This document shows positions 63,202 through 64,000 of a stretch of DNA of 64,000 nucleotides, one piece after another. The stretch is from Eubacterium sp. (GTDB lineage Bacteria; Bacillota; Clostridia; Peptostreptococcales; Anaerovoracaceae): positions 1 through 64,000 of the forward strand of contig JAFWHX010000003.1 of assembly GCA_017533915.1 (NCBI GenBank), in the 5' to 3' direction. The position numbers and the translations under genes are program-made. The notes under the pieces are model-generated. The model did not search any database and had not been told where the DNA came from. It saw only the letters and a program-made list of their open reading frames with translations. Numbering within the stretch: the stretch's first letter is position 1; the number at the start of each line of letters is the position of its first letter.

Positions 63202-63858
63202 ATGGTAGATAGTAATCTGGCAGTGCTTTTAGCAGAAAGAAATCTGAAGATCACAAAAGTGTCTCGGGATACTGGTATCTCAAGAACGACTCTAACGGCG
63301 CTGTGTTATGATCAGACTGCGGGAATCAAGTATGATACTTTGAATACGCTTTGTAAGTATCTGCAGATCACGCCTACAGAATTCTTCAGCTATACTGAAT
63401 ACGATTATGAGATCAAGTATTTAGGCAAGACGGAGTTGGAAGAAAACTCGCTTGATAAGGTGGAAGAAAAGATCTATGCCTACGATGTAGATATAATCGT
63501 AAAGAAAAGCAACATGACATGGCGTTATCCGATTATTGTAGTAATACCTATAAGCAAGGTTGAATTACCATTTGTTGATTTAAGAGCCGGAACACTTGCG
63601 TATTATACGGAAGTATCTGACGATGCTACTCCAATGGATATTCAGGCTGTTCGTGAATACCAGCGCATGGAGAAAGAAATGACACAGAGACAGTTTATAT
63701 CTATGAAAAATCAGATCCTGGCACTTGTCAAACCGGTCTTTATTGCTGACTTTGCTAAGGACTATGGATGCTCAAAAGATCAGGTGCTTGCCTCAGATGA
63801 TTCTATGACAATATTGACTACTTTAAAAGTGGTTGCTCATCCTATTCATAAACGCTGA
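63202..63858 (+). CDS. XRE-family (Cro/C1-like) transcriptional regulator
   Basis: A 218-residue protein starts at ATG 63202 behind GAGGAGGTG. The N-terminal HTH (about 5-65; LAVLLAERNLKITKVSRDTG then SRTTLTALCYDQT) precedes a C-terminal domain of about 150 residues that I do not recognise. It is divergent from the excisionase-like gene and upstream of the integrase, so it probably controls integration and excision. Confidence 0.85.
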   Translation: MVDSNLAVLLAERNLKITKVSRDTGISRTTLTALCYDQTAGIKYDTLNTLCKYLQITPTEFFSYTEYDYEIKYLGKTELEENSLDKVEEKIYAYDVDIIVKKSNMTWRYPIIVVIPISKVELPFVDLRAGTLAYYTEVSDDATPMDIQAVREYQRMEKEMTQRQFISMKNQILALVKPVFIADFAKDYGCSKDQVLASDDSMTILTTLKVVAHPIHKR

Positions 63859-63933
63859 TCATTTGAAAACTGTATCCGACTTGTTCGCAAAAAAGAAGGG
63901 TCATTACGTTACATGAACAAGGAGGTGGATACA

Positions 63934-64000
63934 ATGGCAAAGAAAACTAATTGTGTTATCAATGGCAAAGAGTATTACAGAATTACACGCAAGGTAGGTG
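63934..64000 (+). CDS. int: Tyrosine integrase of the second element (5' end only)
   Basis: Only the first 22 codons are in the window, starting at ATG 63934 behind AAGGAGGTGG. The translation KKTNCVINGKEYYRITRKVG parallels the start of the tRNA-Arg island integrase (NKTNYVLHGKPCYRIRETIG). This supports an integrase assignment and kinship of the two elements. Confidence 0.7.
   Translation, partial: MAKKTNCVINGKEYYRITRKVG

Overview
The window looks like chromosome from an anaerobic, low-to-mid GC Bacillota of the class Clostridia. The order and family cannot be fixed from sequence alone. The signs are Gram-positive ribosome binding sites, AgrBDCA quorum sensing, class II LysS next to GreA, an L13-S9 operon, VanRS-like two-component genes, and many secreted proteins ending in lysine-rich Fn3/Ig-like modules. 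The layout is core chromosome between two integrative elements.

(1) Positions 103-17898 are a 17.8-kb genomic island inserted in the 3' end of tRNA-Arg(CCT). A 39-bp repeat of the tRNA 3' end lies at 103-141 and again inside the intact tRNA at 17860-17898. A tyrosine integrase sits beside the intact tRNA, and matching arm-type repeats lie inside both ends. Its cargo, left to right: an AAA_14/DUF4143 ATPase; a cobalamin-riboswitch-like leader; agrA-agrC; a divergent 39-codon AgrD-like peptide; agrB; a second, better formed cobalamin-riboswitch-like leader with a terminator; two large secreted proteins in one operon, then a third secreted protein; a small HEAR-domain protein; a YoeB/RelB-type toxin-antitoxin pair; and a helicase-loader/DUF6291/excisionase operon. 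The integrase promoter carries a near-perfect LexA (SOS) box. My main hypothesis is that this is a mobile, corrinoid-responsive and cell-density-responsive surface system. Two of its secreted proteins have transcobalamin-like (DUF4430-type) features.

(2) Positions 18-35.7 kb are chromosomal envelope and signalling genes: cardiolipin synthase, an HD protein, a membrane protein, an M15 peptidase, a MATE exporter, secreted proteins, a flavin reductase-like protein and an NlpC/P60-like hydrolase. Within this stretch, 25.8-32.8 kb encodes a likely phosphorelay. It has a hybrid kinase, a REC/degenerate-GGDEF/EAL protein, an Hpt protein, and an amino-acid-permease/histidine-kinase fusion with two receiver domains.

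(3) Positions 36-57 kb are housekeeping and metabolism: a double acyl-CoA-synthetase-like protein whose second copy is truncated, an ornithine/alanine racemase-family enzyme, greA-lysS, rplM-rpsI, an MscS channel, tRNA-Pro, a flavodoxin, a TrpXYZ-like ABC transporter, two HAD hydrolases, an isochorismatase-like hydrolase and a VanRS-like pair. Two decayed surface-protein genes lie here. The intergenic DNA from 46.7 to 49.7 kb is unusually rich in short tandem repeats.

(4) From tRNA-Lys(CTT) at 57.5 kb to the right edge lies a second, mobilizable element: an MmeI-like type IIL restriction-modification enzyme, a MobA/MobL relaxase with a likely oriT hairpin, a small Cys-rich protein, iteron-like repeats, a replication-type protein, an excisionase-like protein, an XRE regulator, and the first codons of an integrase resembling that of the first island.
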